Positions 45,229 through 54,731 of a stretch of DNA of 64,000 nt are shown here, one piece after another. Position 1 is the first letter of the stretch. Every line of letters starts with the position of its first letter. The stretch is from Limnochordaceae bacterium (GTDB taxonomy: Bacteria; Bacillota; Limnochordia; Limnochordales; Geochordaceae), in the NCBI GenBank assembly GCA_014896295.1, contig JADBKR010000007.1, forward strand, positions 124,001 to 188,000, in the 5' to 3' direction. The position numbers and the translations under genes are program-made. The notes under the pieces were generated by a model that worked only from the letters and a program-made list of their open reading frames with translations, was not told the DNA's origin and did no database searches.

Positions 45229-48228
45229 ATGACGTTGTCTGCTCGGCCCAGGTGGATTTCGGCTCGCCTTCTTTCCCTGTTCCTTGCGCTGGCGTATGTG
45301 GCTGTCGCCGGTCTCCCCGGTCTGGCGGTCCCGGCGGCTCCTATGCCCCGGACGCTGACCAACCCGGACGGTACGACCATCCGGGCCAGGCAGTGGGGAG
45401 ACGAGTGGTATCACGGCTGGGAAACGGTGGACGGCTATACGATCGTTAAGGATGCTCAAGGATTTTGGCGTTACGCCGTACCAGATCCGGTACGGGGCCT
45501 TCGCCCCGAGGGGCCCAAGGCGAACGGCGCCCCTCCGGCAGGTCTGCCACGCCACGTACGGCCCCCCTCAGACTTCCTGCAGCGGATCCGGGAAATGCGG
45601 GCAAGCCGGGACGAGGCAATCCTCAAACAGCCTCCCCTGACTGGGACGGGCCATTTCCCCGTGCTGTTGATCCAGTTCAGCGACGGCCCGGCGACGTACA
45701 GTAACGCCGACTTCATAGACTTGCTCTTCACGCCTCAACCACGTAACCAGCTGGTCACGGGACCCGGTAGCATGCGCGACTTCTACGAGCAGGTGTCGTA
45801 CGGAGCCTACTCCGTGCAGGGCCAGGTCGGCGGATGGTACACGAGCGGGCAACCACACGACTACTATGGGCAGAATGACTCCGTCTACGGCGTTGACATG
45901 CATGCAGCTTCGCTCGTAGCCGAAGCGGTCCTGGCTGCAGACGCGAGCATCGACTTCAGCCAGTACGATAACGACGGAGACGGGTACGTTGACGTGGTGG
46001 CCGTCGTTCATCAGGGCACCGGCGAGGAGGAAGGAGTCGACCCCAACGACATATGGTCCCACAGCTGGAACCTTGCTGCCGCCCAATGCTTCCTGGATGA
46101 CGGCCCCGGGCCGATTACGACCAACGACGGCGTGATCGTGAACGACTACATCATCATGCCGGAGCTTCTGGGCGTGGCGGACCAAGATCCGTACGCAGGC
46201 ATGGCGACGGTCGGGGTGTTCACCCACGAGTACGGCCACGCGATTGGACTACCTGACCTCTACGACACCGACTACTCCTCCCAGGGCATCGGCAATTGGG
46301 GCCTCATGGGCGGAGGGTCGTGGAACGGTATCAACCGTCCGGGTGATTCCCCAGCCTTTATGGAGGCGTGGAGCCGTCTGCAGCTCGGATGGGTGACGCC
46401 TGCCCTGGCTGACAACTCCCAGGCGCTGACGCTGCAGCCGGTGCAGAGTTCCGGACAGGTGGTTCGACTGCTTAACGGGCCTGAGTACTTTCTACTCGAG
46501 AACCGCCAGAGCGAGGGCTTTGACCAGGCGTTGCCGGGCTTTGGCCTGCTCATCTGGCACATCGATGAACGGATGACGGGCAACACCAATGATTCACACC
46601 GCCTCGTCGACCTGGAGGAGGCGGACGGCCGGGACGACCTCGACCGGACGCGCCAGAATGGTGGAAATCGTGGCGACGCTGGCGACCCGTATCCCGGTAC
46701 GTCAGGCAATACCGCGTTTACAGCCACGTCATACCCCAACAACGTGCTGTACGACGGCACCGGAAGTGGGCGGGCCCTAACCGGTATTGCGCTGGCGGGC
46801 ACCACTGTCACGGCCCAGTTGCAGGTGAGTTCGCCTCCCCAAGCTACCGTGTCGGTCACACCGGGTTGGGGAGCGCCTCCACTACAGGTGACGTTCTCAG
46901 CCGCCGTCTCCGACCCGGACGGGGATGTGGCACAGACGTGGTGGCAACTTCCTGATGGAACGCGTGTTGACGGTCTGACCGCCTCGACGACGTTTACCGC
47001 GAATGGCGTATACACGGCTACCTTTCATGCTGTCGATGCAGCCGGTAATCCCAACGAGCAGCGGGTGAGCGTGCTGGCCGCCCCAGCAGGTACGATTCTC
47101 TTCGTGGATGACGACGAAGGTCAGTCGTACGAGGGATACTTCACCCGTGCATTCGAGCGGGCCGGCCTGGCGTACGTCACTACTACCCCGCCCGTGCACC
47201 TCGACCCACACATTCGTTACCCCATCGTGTGGAACGTCAACGACGGCTATCCGACGCTGACCAGCGAGGATCAGGCGTTTCTTGCTAGTTACCTGGACGC
47301 CGGAGGGCGGCTGTTCCTATCGGGACAGGACGTGCTTTGGGAAATAGCGGATCAATCGACGTTCGATGAGAAGTATCTCCACGTGAAAAGCCGCGTGGAC
47401 GACGTCGGTACGGCATCCGTAGCAGGGGTCGAGGGAGATCCCATCTCCAGTGGAATGAACATCGTGCTAGCCTACCCGTTCGCAGACTGGAGCGACAGCA
47501 TCGAAGTCGCCAGCGAGGCTTCCGGTATCTTCCGAAACGAACACGGTGCATTCAACGCTCTTCGCTTCGCCGGTGGATATCGCGTGGTCTTCCTGGCCTT
47601 CCCGTTCGAGGCGGTACCGCTGGATGGACCAGAACCCAACAATGCCCCAACTCTCGTTGCCCGCGTTTACAGGTACCTCGTTGGTCAAGGCACGCCTCCA
47701 TCAACTCCTAAGATTCCCTCCCGGTACGGCGCGGTGAATGTACCGGTGCAGCTGGATGGATCGAAAGCATCTGACCCGGATGGCGATCCCATTACCTACA
47801 GATGGAGCCTAGTTTCTTTGCCTGCCGGAAGCACAACTCAGCTGCGCAACGTGACCAGCCCAGTAGTGCAATTCGTACCCGATAAGCCTGGCGACTACGT
47901 GGTCCGCTTAACGGTAAGCGACTGGACCGGAGCCTCGTCTACCGAGGTAACGGTGAAGGTCGTCGAGGCATACGCAGCGCCTAACCCCGCGAGGGAAGCG
48001 ACACAGTTTTACTACGATACAGCTCTCGACGGCGGAACACTGAACATTTACAACGTGGCAGGCCGCCTGGTAAGGAGCCTCAAGCTCAACGCCAGCGGCC
48101 AGGTGCCGTGGGATCTGACCGATGCGACAGGCCGCCCGGTGGCGAGCGGCCTGTACCTGTGGGTGCTGCTCGACAAGAGCGGCAAGCCGGTGCTGGCTAA
48201 GCCGGAGCGGCTGGTGATCCAGCGCTAG
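45229..48228 (+). CDS. Secreted M6-family metalloprotease with PKD domains and a C-terminal sorting-type domain
   Basis: 999 residues from ATG at 45229. Signal peptide LLSLFLALAYVAVAGLPGLA. The peptidase domain has the zinc site HEYGHAIGLPDLYD near residue 334 and MGGGSWNG as in immune-inhibitor-A proteases. PKD-like beta domains follow (about 540-620 and 830-920; VSVTPGWGAPPLQVTFSAAV and VQLDGSKASDPDGDPITYRW). The last 80 residues (APNPAREATQFYY, NIYNVAGRLVRSL, VASGLYLWVLL) look like the FlgD-type/type A sorting domains used for type IX secretion in Bacteroidetes. GC and codon use are clearly lower than upstream genes, suggesting transfer or a surface-protein composition. Confidence 0.9.
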   Translation: MTLSARPRWISARLLSLFLALAYVAVAGLPGLAVPAAPMPRTLTNPDGTTIRARQWGDEWYHGWETVDGYTIVKDAQGFWRYAVPDPVRGLRPEGPKANGAPPAGLPRHVRPPSDFLQRIREMRASRDEAILKQPPLTGTGHFPVLLIQFSDGPATYSNADFIDLLFTPQPRNQLVTGPGSMRDFYEQVSYGAYSVQGQVGGWYTSGQPHDYYGQNDSVYGVDMHAASLVAEAVLAADASIDFSQYDNDGDGYVDVVAVVHQGTGEEEGVDPNDIWSHSWNLAAAQCFLDDGPGPITTNDGVIVNDYIIMPELLGVADQDPYAGMATVGVFTHEYGHAIGLPDLYDTDYSSQGIGNWGLMGGGSWNGINRPGDSPAFMEAWSRLQLGWVTPALADNSQALTLQPVQSSGQVVRLLNGPEYFLLENRQSEGFDQALPGFGLLIWHIDERMTGNTNDSHRLVDLEEADGRDDLDRTRQNGGNRGDAGDPYPGTSGNTAFTATSYPNNVLYDGTGSGRALTGIALAGTTVTAQLQVSSPPQATVSVTPGWGAPPLQVTFSAAVSDPDGDVAQTWWQLPDGTRVDGLTASTTFTANGVYTATFHAVDAAGNPNEQRVSVLAAPAGTILFVDDDEGQSYEGYFTRAFERAGLAYVTTTPPVHLDPHIRYPIVWNVNDGYPTLTSEDQAFLASYLDAGGRLFLSGQDVLWEIADQSTFDEKYLHVKSRVDDVGTASVAGVEGDPISSGMNIVLAYPFADWSDSIEVASEASGIFRNEHGAFNALRFAGGYRVVFLAFPFEAVPLDGPEPNNAPTLVARVYRYLVGQGTPPSTPKIPSRYGAVNVPVQLDGSKASDPDGDPITYRWSLVSLPAGSTTQLRNVTSPVVQFVPDKPGDYVVRLTVSDWTGASSTEVTVKVVEAYAAPNPAREATQFYYDTALDGGTLNIYNVAGRLVRSLKLNASGQVPWDLTDATGRPVASGLYLWVLLDKSGKPVLAKPERLVIQR

Positions 48229-48250
48229 CAGCTGCGGCGGGCAAGTGATA

Positions 48251-48281
48251 GCCGGGAGAGGTTCGTCATCCCTCTCCCGGC
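48251..48281 (+). terminator. Hairpin after the metalloprotease
   Basis: 11-bp stem GCCGGGAGAGG with CCTCTCCCGGC, loop of nine. No U-run follows, so a weak or factor-dependent terminator or an mRNA-stabilising hairpin. Confidence 0.5.
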
Positions 48282-48369
48282 CGCCGCTGAGGAGCAGAGG
48301 CGGCATAGGCAAGAGCACCGTCCGCAGCTTTATGCTCGGGGCCGGGGCACCTGGAAAGGGAGGATGACC

Positions 48370-49315
48370 ATGCGAGCCTTCAAGCGGTCGGCTATACCAG
48401 TCGGGCTGGCGCTCATGGTTATGGCGCTTCATGGCGCAGGGGCCTACGCAGCGGATGCCGGGTCTCAGACGGACTACTCCAACGTGGCCGCGGTGTTTCA
48501 AATCGGGATGGGGGCCCGGCCCCTGGCGATGGGTGGAGCCTTTGTTGGGCTGGCCGATGACGAAAACGCGGTCTTTTACAACCCGGCTGGACTGCCGTAC
48601 CTGGGAAGACTCGGCTTGACCAGCCTGTACTCCACCCAATACAGCGTGGTCACGTACGGCGCTCTCGGGCTGGCCACGCGGGTATTGGCATCGCGGCTCT
48701 ATACCCTCGACTCCCCGGGTATCTCAGGAGCGGGGCAGAATAGCGAAAATCCTGGGAGACTTCGCGTATACCAACTTGGCCGCGCTCGCGGGCTTGGGTA
48801 GGGATCTCGGGCCGCTCGCCATCGGGGCGCGCGCCAAGTACCTCGCCATCACGAGCGCCCGGCTCAATGAAGCGCAGGGCAGCAGCTCCATCGAGAAAGT
48901 GACGGGTAACGGCTTCAACATCGACCTGGCGGCCATGGTCAAACTCGGGAGCGTACGAGCAGGGGTTCTGTATGAGAACCTCTTCAACACCTCCGTTTCT
49001 TACTCAACAGGCGCATCCGAACGCTGGGAACACAAACTCCGAGCCGGCGTGAGTGCGTCGCTCGGCCGTGTGACGCTGGCTGCGGACCTGGAAAACCTCG
49101 GAGCCACGCCCGTGTACTACCATGCCGGGGCTGAGGTAGCGTTGGGTATGGTCGCGTTACGGGGCGGCGCCACAGGACCCCTGGGGGCGGCGGGCGACCG
49201 GGAGCTTTCGGCGGGCGCCGGGCTCCGCCTGGGCAACGCACAGGTGGACTACGCCTTCCTGATGCCCCAGACGCTTCCGCAGACCCATCGCTTGTCGCTG
49301 ACGGTACGCTTCTAG
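48370..49315 (+). CDS. PorV/UPF0164-type outer-membrane beta-barrel protein, one frame break
   Basis: ATG at 48370 with GGGAGG six bases upstream. Signal peptide PVGLALMVMALHGAGAYA, then VFQIGMGARPLAMGGAFVGL and DDENAVFYNPAGLPYLGRLG, the hallmark start of PorV/PorQ and related FadL-like barrels. Alternating strands continue to the terminal RLSLTVRF, an outer-membrane C-terminal signature ending in Phe. The frame changes near 48745; dropping one A from AAAA (giving SEILGDFAYTNLAALAG) restores 314 residues. PorV in Bacteroidetes is the shuttle of type IX secretion, so its place after a protease with a sorting-type tail is notable. Confidence 0.85.
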
Positions 49316-49336
49316 CGCGCAGGGCTTACTCAGTTG

Positions 49337-49359
49337 ACGGCTCAAAGCTGGGCCGTTTT
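49337..49359 (+). terminator. Rho-independent terminator after the PorV-like gene
   Basis: Stem ACGGCTC with GGGCCGT (one T-G pair), six-base loop, then TTTTC. Confidence 0.75.
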
Positions 49360-49388
49360 CCGGGGGCGTAGGTGCACGTCACTCAGAG

Positions 49389-49412
49389 GGGGCGGTCTCC
49401 GTGGGCCGCCCC
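49389..49412 (+). other. GC hairpin in the 226-bp gap before the large surface protein
   Basis: GGGGCGG with CCGCCCC around a ten-base loop, about 130 bases before the start of the surface-protein gene. Could be part of a leader or second terminator; nothing else recognised in the gap. Confidence 0.35.
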
Positions 49413-49541
49413 TTCACGGTCCTTGCGGTAATAGTCTACGAGAACATCCTCGTAGATGCGACACCATCCGCAAGGGCCGAAAGGGTAACGCCGTGATTCG
49501 TCCAAGACCCCGGGCGTAGAACCTTTCACCGGCAGGCCAGC

Positions 49542-52500
49542 ATGGCGGCGCCACATGAGTTCTTCAGCCGCAAAAGGCTACTCCACCAGTGCCTACGGGA
49601 TCTCGCGACGGCCTGTCTCGCTGCGGCCTGCGCGGTGTCCGTGGCCTGGCCTTCTGGAGCAGTACCTGTTGCAGACCCACCATCAGGCACATGCGATGCG
49701 GCAACGATCGCCGCAAAGGAGCCTAGCTCCGGCCCCGTCGAGGCCCCACACGCCGAGACGCCACAGGCCCCACCCCAAACTCCGAGCGTGCCACCGTCGT
49801 CGTCCCTCCCGCGGAGGGCGGGTGCCACTCAAGAAGGGCAGGAAGGCACCGCGCAAGCGCAAGCAAGTGTCACTGAGACCTTTTCGCCGTCATTCAGTGC
49901 CTCCGGGCAAAGTCTCTGGAATGTACGCTACGCCTGGGGCGACACTGCGGGTGTCATGGGGAAGGACCTGTACGCCATCGGCCATCCGACTTTCGAGCAG
50001 CAACTGCGGCTGCGGATGGAGGGGAAGGTCGCCACGGGCGTCACGGTGTCGGCGGACCTTGACAACATCAAGAGCGAAAACCTGCAACTCATCGGGATCG
50101 ACGTAACTTGGGGACCGAGCAAGACCCACCTGGGCGACATCCGGGTGCAGGGTCAAAGCACGTATGCCGTGAGTCAGGCCACGGTGAAGGGCGCCGACGT
50201 GGCGCTGGACCTCGGGAGCATGGCAGCTTTCGCTTCTGGCGGGTATCGCCCGGGGGATCCCGGCCAGCAAAACTTTCTACGGTACTCACAGCGAAGAGAC
50301 GGTCTCGCTTCGTAACCACTACCTCCGGCGGCAGCGAGCCCCCCTATGCTCCGTCTCGAGAAGGGACCACCCTACTCGCTGACCTCCGAGGCGCTGAGGG
50401 ATTCCGGCTGGACACCCCGTACGATCCCGACTTCACCAGGGTTTGGCTGGTCCCCGGCGACAAAGCTGCATCCGCCGGATGCCCGGCCTCTGCTGAGCCA
50501 CCTCTCGTCGAGTCTCGCCCGCTGCAAGAGCTGCTCAAGGCCTATCAGCTTGGGGCGCTCTACTACGAGGATGGCCAACCTGCAGGGCAACAAGGGGTGA
50601 TCCGGCCCGTCGCCGACCCCAGCACCCCGGTGCCAGGGCTGTCTCCTGAGGAGGTGCAGCGGGCCTTTTTCCGCCTCGGCCAAGGCGAGATATCAGGCTT
50701 TTCGACCGAGCCGGGCACCTCTCCAGCCGGATACATCCTGTTACAAAACGAGTCCCTCGACCTCATGCGCGCGCACGTCGAAGCGCTCATCCGCCGATAC
50801 AACGAACTCAACCAAAAGACGGGCCCCGAGCGCCTCGTGTACCCCTTCGTGCGGGGAAGCTCTCTCGAACTCGGAGTTCCTCACCAAGCTGCGCCAGTAC
50901 TACCACTTTGCCGCCGGTGCCGGGCAGTACCCCGGCGCCGTCGACTGACCAGCTCCCTCAGGAGCCCTGATGGGGGCTCTTCGCTGGCCCTACTATCCGT
51001 CGCTACGGTCGGGACGTGCCCTGGTTACCGCGAGCAGTTGGGAAGCGGGTCCTCCAATCCAACGGACGGAGTCGGCAGTGCCGGGCAAGCTGCCGTTCTC
51101 TACTTTCTCGGTAACACGGGCGTGCAGCCGGACAGCTTGAGCGTGGAGGTGGAGAGGACGGGCGCGCAGCCGGAGCCGGCCGACGGCCACGGCCTTTCCT
51201 GGACGTTGTTCGCCGAGGAGGGAGTGCTGCGTGTGGTCTACCCGCACTCGCTAGATGAGTTCAAGACGCAGTTTTCGGCACTGCGGGTGCGGTACCGCTA
51301 TACCGTCTCCGAGGGGATCTACGCCCTCGGGATCTCGGTGGCGGCCGGCAGCGAGAAGGTCTACCTCAACGGAGAGCTCCTGCGGCGGGAGACGGACTAC
51401 ACGATCGACTACGAGTCCGGAGTGCTGGTGCTGCTGAGGAATGTGGGGCCAAACGACCGGCTACAGGTCGACTTCGAGTATTTCCGGGGCGGGCTCGGGG
51501 CGGCGACGGAGTACAACCGCAACGTGTTCGGAGTGCGAGCGGCGTGGACGCCGACCGACCGGTGGAAACTGAGTGCGGAGGTCTTCTTCGAAGGAGACGA
51601 GCCGAGGCCCCTGGTGGAACCCGAAAGGGCGCGCACCATGCCCAACTCCCATACCGTAGTGGCGTTATCCGGCGCGTACCGCGCGGCGCAGAGCGGGCAC
51701 GCAGTCCGTGGTCAGTCAGGCGGGCAGGGTCCTTGGGCGCAGTTGGATGTCGCGTTTTCCCGGGACGTCAACCCGTTTGACGCCAACGCGAGGTTACCAC
51801 AGCTCAACGAGGTGTATGCGATCGCCGGAAGCGCCGCGCCTGGAGCCGCCAATTCAAGCGCCTGGGTGCTGTTGGGCCATCGGGCTGGGCTTACGGTCGG
51901 GGAACTGGACCCTGCCGGCGGCGAGCCGCGGTGGCACCGCTATACCACGGCGGCGGGCCTGAGCGGGCTCACCGTATACGCGATCGCGCCGGCCGTGCAG
52001 GGCACCGTTTCAGACAGCAGTTGGCCAGGCAGTCCCCTGCCCGCCGGCAGCACGTCTGCCGCGGCATGGGTGCTCGGAACCGAATCCGGGCTTACTTTGA
52101 TATCCAGTCCCGCGGGTCATGACCTCCCGTTCGACACCACGGCCAACTGGGAGCGCCGGTACACGTCCCAGGGTCTTCCGTCCAACCGCAGTGCGACGTA
52201 CTGTACGTCGGCGTGCCGACCCGGCCTCCTGGTCACGAGCAAGCCGTGGACTCTTCTGTCTGGGTCGCCACCGACAAAGGACTGGCCTGGGCAGACGCCG
52301 CGGAGCTCAACGTGGGCAACGTCGACGCGGCCCTCCGAGACTGGCACACGTTCAGCAGCACTACCTCGCCGTCTCTGCCCTCGGATGACATCAGGGACAT
52401 CGCCTTCGTTGCAGCGGGCGACGGCAATCGCTTTGCGCTCCTTGCCGTCTACCCGTCGGGCATCGCATGGATCCCGCTACAAGGGAGCTGGAACCCACCA

Positions 52501-54576
52501 TGGGACCAGACACGTCCACTCCTCCAACAAGACGGCCTGACCAGGGCCGCGGCCGTGCCCGTGAGCGGCGGGATCCGGGTGTGGGTTGGGAGCCGGGAGG
52601 GCCTGGCGTACGTGGATCTGGATCTGGACGGGCAGCCACAGAACGCTCCGCAACGTGCGGCGCCGTTGCCCGACGGATCCATAGGACAGGTACAGGCGCT
52701 CCAGGTGAGGCCATCTCAAACACTCGGCCTATGGGAGGTCTGGGCAGCCACATCCCTGGGGCTCTATCGGATTACGGACGCAGGTGGCAACCACCCATCG
52801 CGTGAAGCCATTGCGCTTGGCGGAGTAACGCCAGGCCCCGTGTCTGCCGTAGGTGTGGCGACAACCCCCGATGGGTCCGGTACCGAGATCTGGGCGGCAA
52901 CCCGGCCCGCCTCGGGCATGCCTCGTATCTTTCGCGAGCAGGACTGGGGGACCGACGTGGAAGTCACCCAGCAGGCTCTCCCCGAAGGGGATCCCGCGCG
53001 GTATCGCGACCCCGTGTCTCCGACCGTCTACGACGGCGCAGCGGGCCGGCTGGCGACCGGATACGATTGGCAGGGCGGCGGCTTGGAGCTCTCCTACGAA
53101 CGCGTCGATGGCCGCTTTCTCCCCATCAACGGTATTCAGCGCCAGGCGTTTGAGGCGTGGCAGGCAGCCTTGCACCAGCAGGTGACGCCGAACCTTGGGG
53201 TGGAGTTCACCCACAAGGACCGCCTCACCAGTACGCCGATTACGGGCGAGGCCCCCCAGCGCACCCTGAGCGATCAGCTCTCTGCTACCTGGACCCTTCC
53301 TCTGCCGGCCCCCTTCTCGTGGGCCTCCCCGCCCGCCCTGCGTGGTAGCATCCGGTGGGATCGGACGGACCGGGACATGGCCCTCCCTGGATGGGAGCAG
53401 ACGACCCTCACCCGTACCATCCAGGTACAGGAGAGTTTCTGGCAGCGCCGGCTCACGGCCGCGCTGGGGTACGAACACGTCATCTATGACGACCGGGGAG
53501 CTGCCGCGTTCGGGACCGGCCACTACGTGGCCCACAACCTGGTGGCCGACCTGTCGGCCAACCCTCTTCCCGAGGTCTCCCTCACCTTGGGATTCCGCTA
53601 TCCTCTCAAAGTGATCAGTGACCCTGGCGGGGCCGTGCCCGTCCGGGTCCAGGGAACCCAGAGCCTCAACGTGGGTGCTACCGCCTCCCGCACCTTCGGT
53701 GCCGTGCGAACGTCCTTCTCCGTGGGCCAGCAGTCCGGGTGGCGGGTGAGCGAGGACGGCACGGACTTCGAGCGACAGGACCGGCAAGCTACCCTCTCTG
53801 TGACGGCACCGGAGGTGACGTGGGGTGTCTGGAACCTCTCCCCAACGGGGCGGGTCACCTGGAGCCAGTCGGAGTCGCTGCGATCCCGTTCCGCTGCGGT
53901 GGGGCTCGGCGGCGGGTTGCAGGCGGCGTGGAGCCCGGTCCTGACTTTGCGGTTCGACGCGGCCCGGAGGTTCCAGCTCGCGGAGCTGCCGCTCGCGAAG
54001 CAGACCGTAGAGGACCGCCTGGAGCTGACCGCGCTCACGGACGCTTGGACAGGTGTGGAACCGTCGCTTACGTTGTCCCGGGAGGTACGCCACGTGGTAG
54101 CCCTCGGGGAAGACGGCGGAGCATCGCCGGGCGGGGAACGCCGGTCCCTCGACACGACCCACGCGGCCGCGCTTCGAGTCGGCTGGGAGCTTGCCCCAGC
54201 GTGGCCACAAGCGACCCGGCTGGGGACGCGATGGACCGCCGGCCCCGCAGCAGGTCAAGGAGGCCGAACGGCCGAGCTTTCGCACACGGTAACGTATCGA
54301 CCCGGCGGGCCGTGGAGCGTCTCCGCAACGGCAGGTGCAAGCCGGGGAGAGACGTGGCTCCCCGGCGACGAGCCCAAACCCCAGTGGCGAGCTGACCTGT
54401 CAGGCCAGGTGACCTACCGCTTTTCAGGGCAGTGGAGCGGGGGCCTGGAGCTAGGCTATTCCAGCGGGGTCGTGCCTCCATTGTTCGCTACCGGCCAGGG
54501 TACCGCCACGCCGACCGGCACCCCTGCCCCGTTCCGCACGGGGTGGATACGCCTGTTCGTCGAGGCCATGTTTTGA
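49542..54576 (+). CDS. Very large surface/outer-membrane protein with several frame breaks
   Basis: About 1,680 codons in one direction, spread over three frames with breaks near 50260, 50330, 50870, 50960 and 52230 at least. Parts, in order: signal peptide (LATACLAAACAVSVAWPSGA); strand-rich region (ASGQSLWNVRYAWGDTAGVM); a repeat unit GSEKVYLNGELLRRETDY followed by TIDYESGVLVLL and VDFEYF, like those in SprA-type/TANFOR surface proteins; propeller-like repeats (WVLLGHRAGLTVGELD, WVLGTESGLTLIS, WVATDKGLAWAD); and a long beta-barrel from about 53000 that ends FVEAMF. This implies an outer-membrane protein. The breaks may be assembly insertions as elsewhere, but their density here also allows a decaying gene. 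Function unknown. Confidence 0.65.
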
Positions 54577-54638
54577 GGGCATCCAGCTTCGGTTCTGTGT
54601 ACCCGCACGTTGACCCGAACAGTCGCTCGGCGGCGGCC

Positions 54639-54668
54639 TTGACAGTCGCTCTCGCAACCGCTTACCAT
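54639..54668 (+). promoter_or_regulatory. Promoter of the exported formate dehydrogenase operon
   Basis: Perfect -35 TTGACA (54639-54644), 17-base spacer, weak -10 TTACCA/TACCAT, 64 bases before the start. Confidence 0.6.
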
Positions 54669-54731
54669 TAGTGCTAACAGATGCCACTGGTTTCCAGATC
54701 GAGCCACGTCCGCCGAGCGGGAGGGTGAGGC

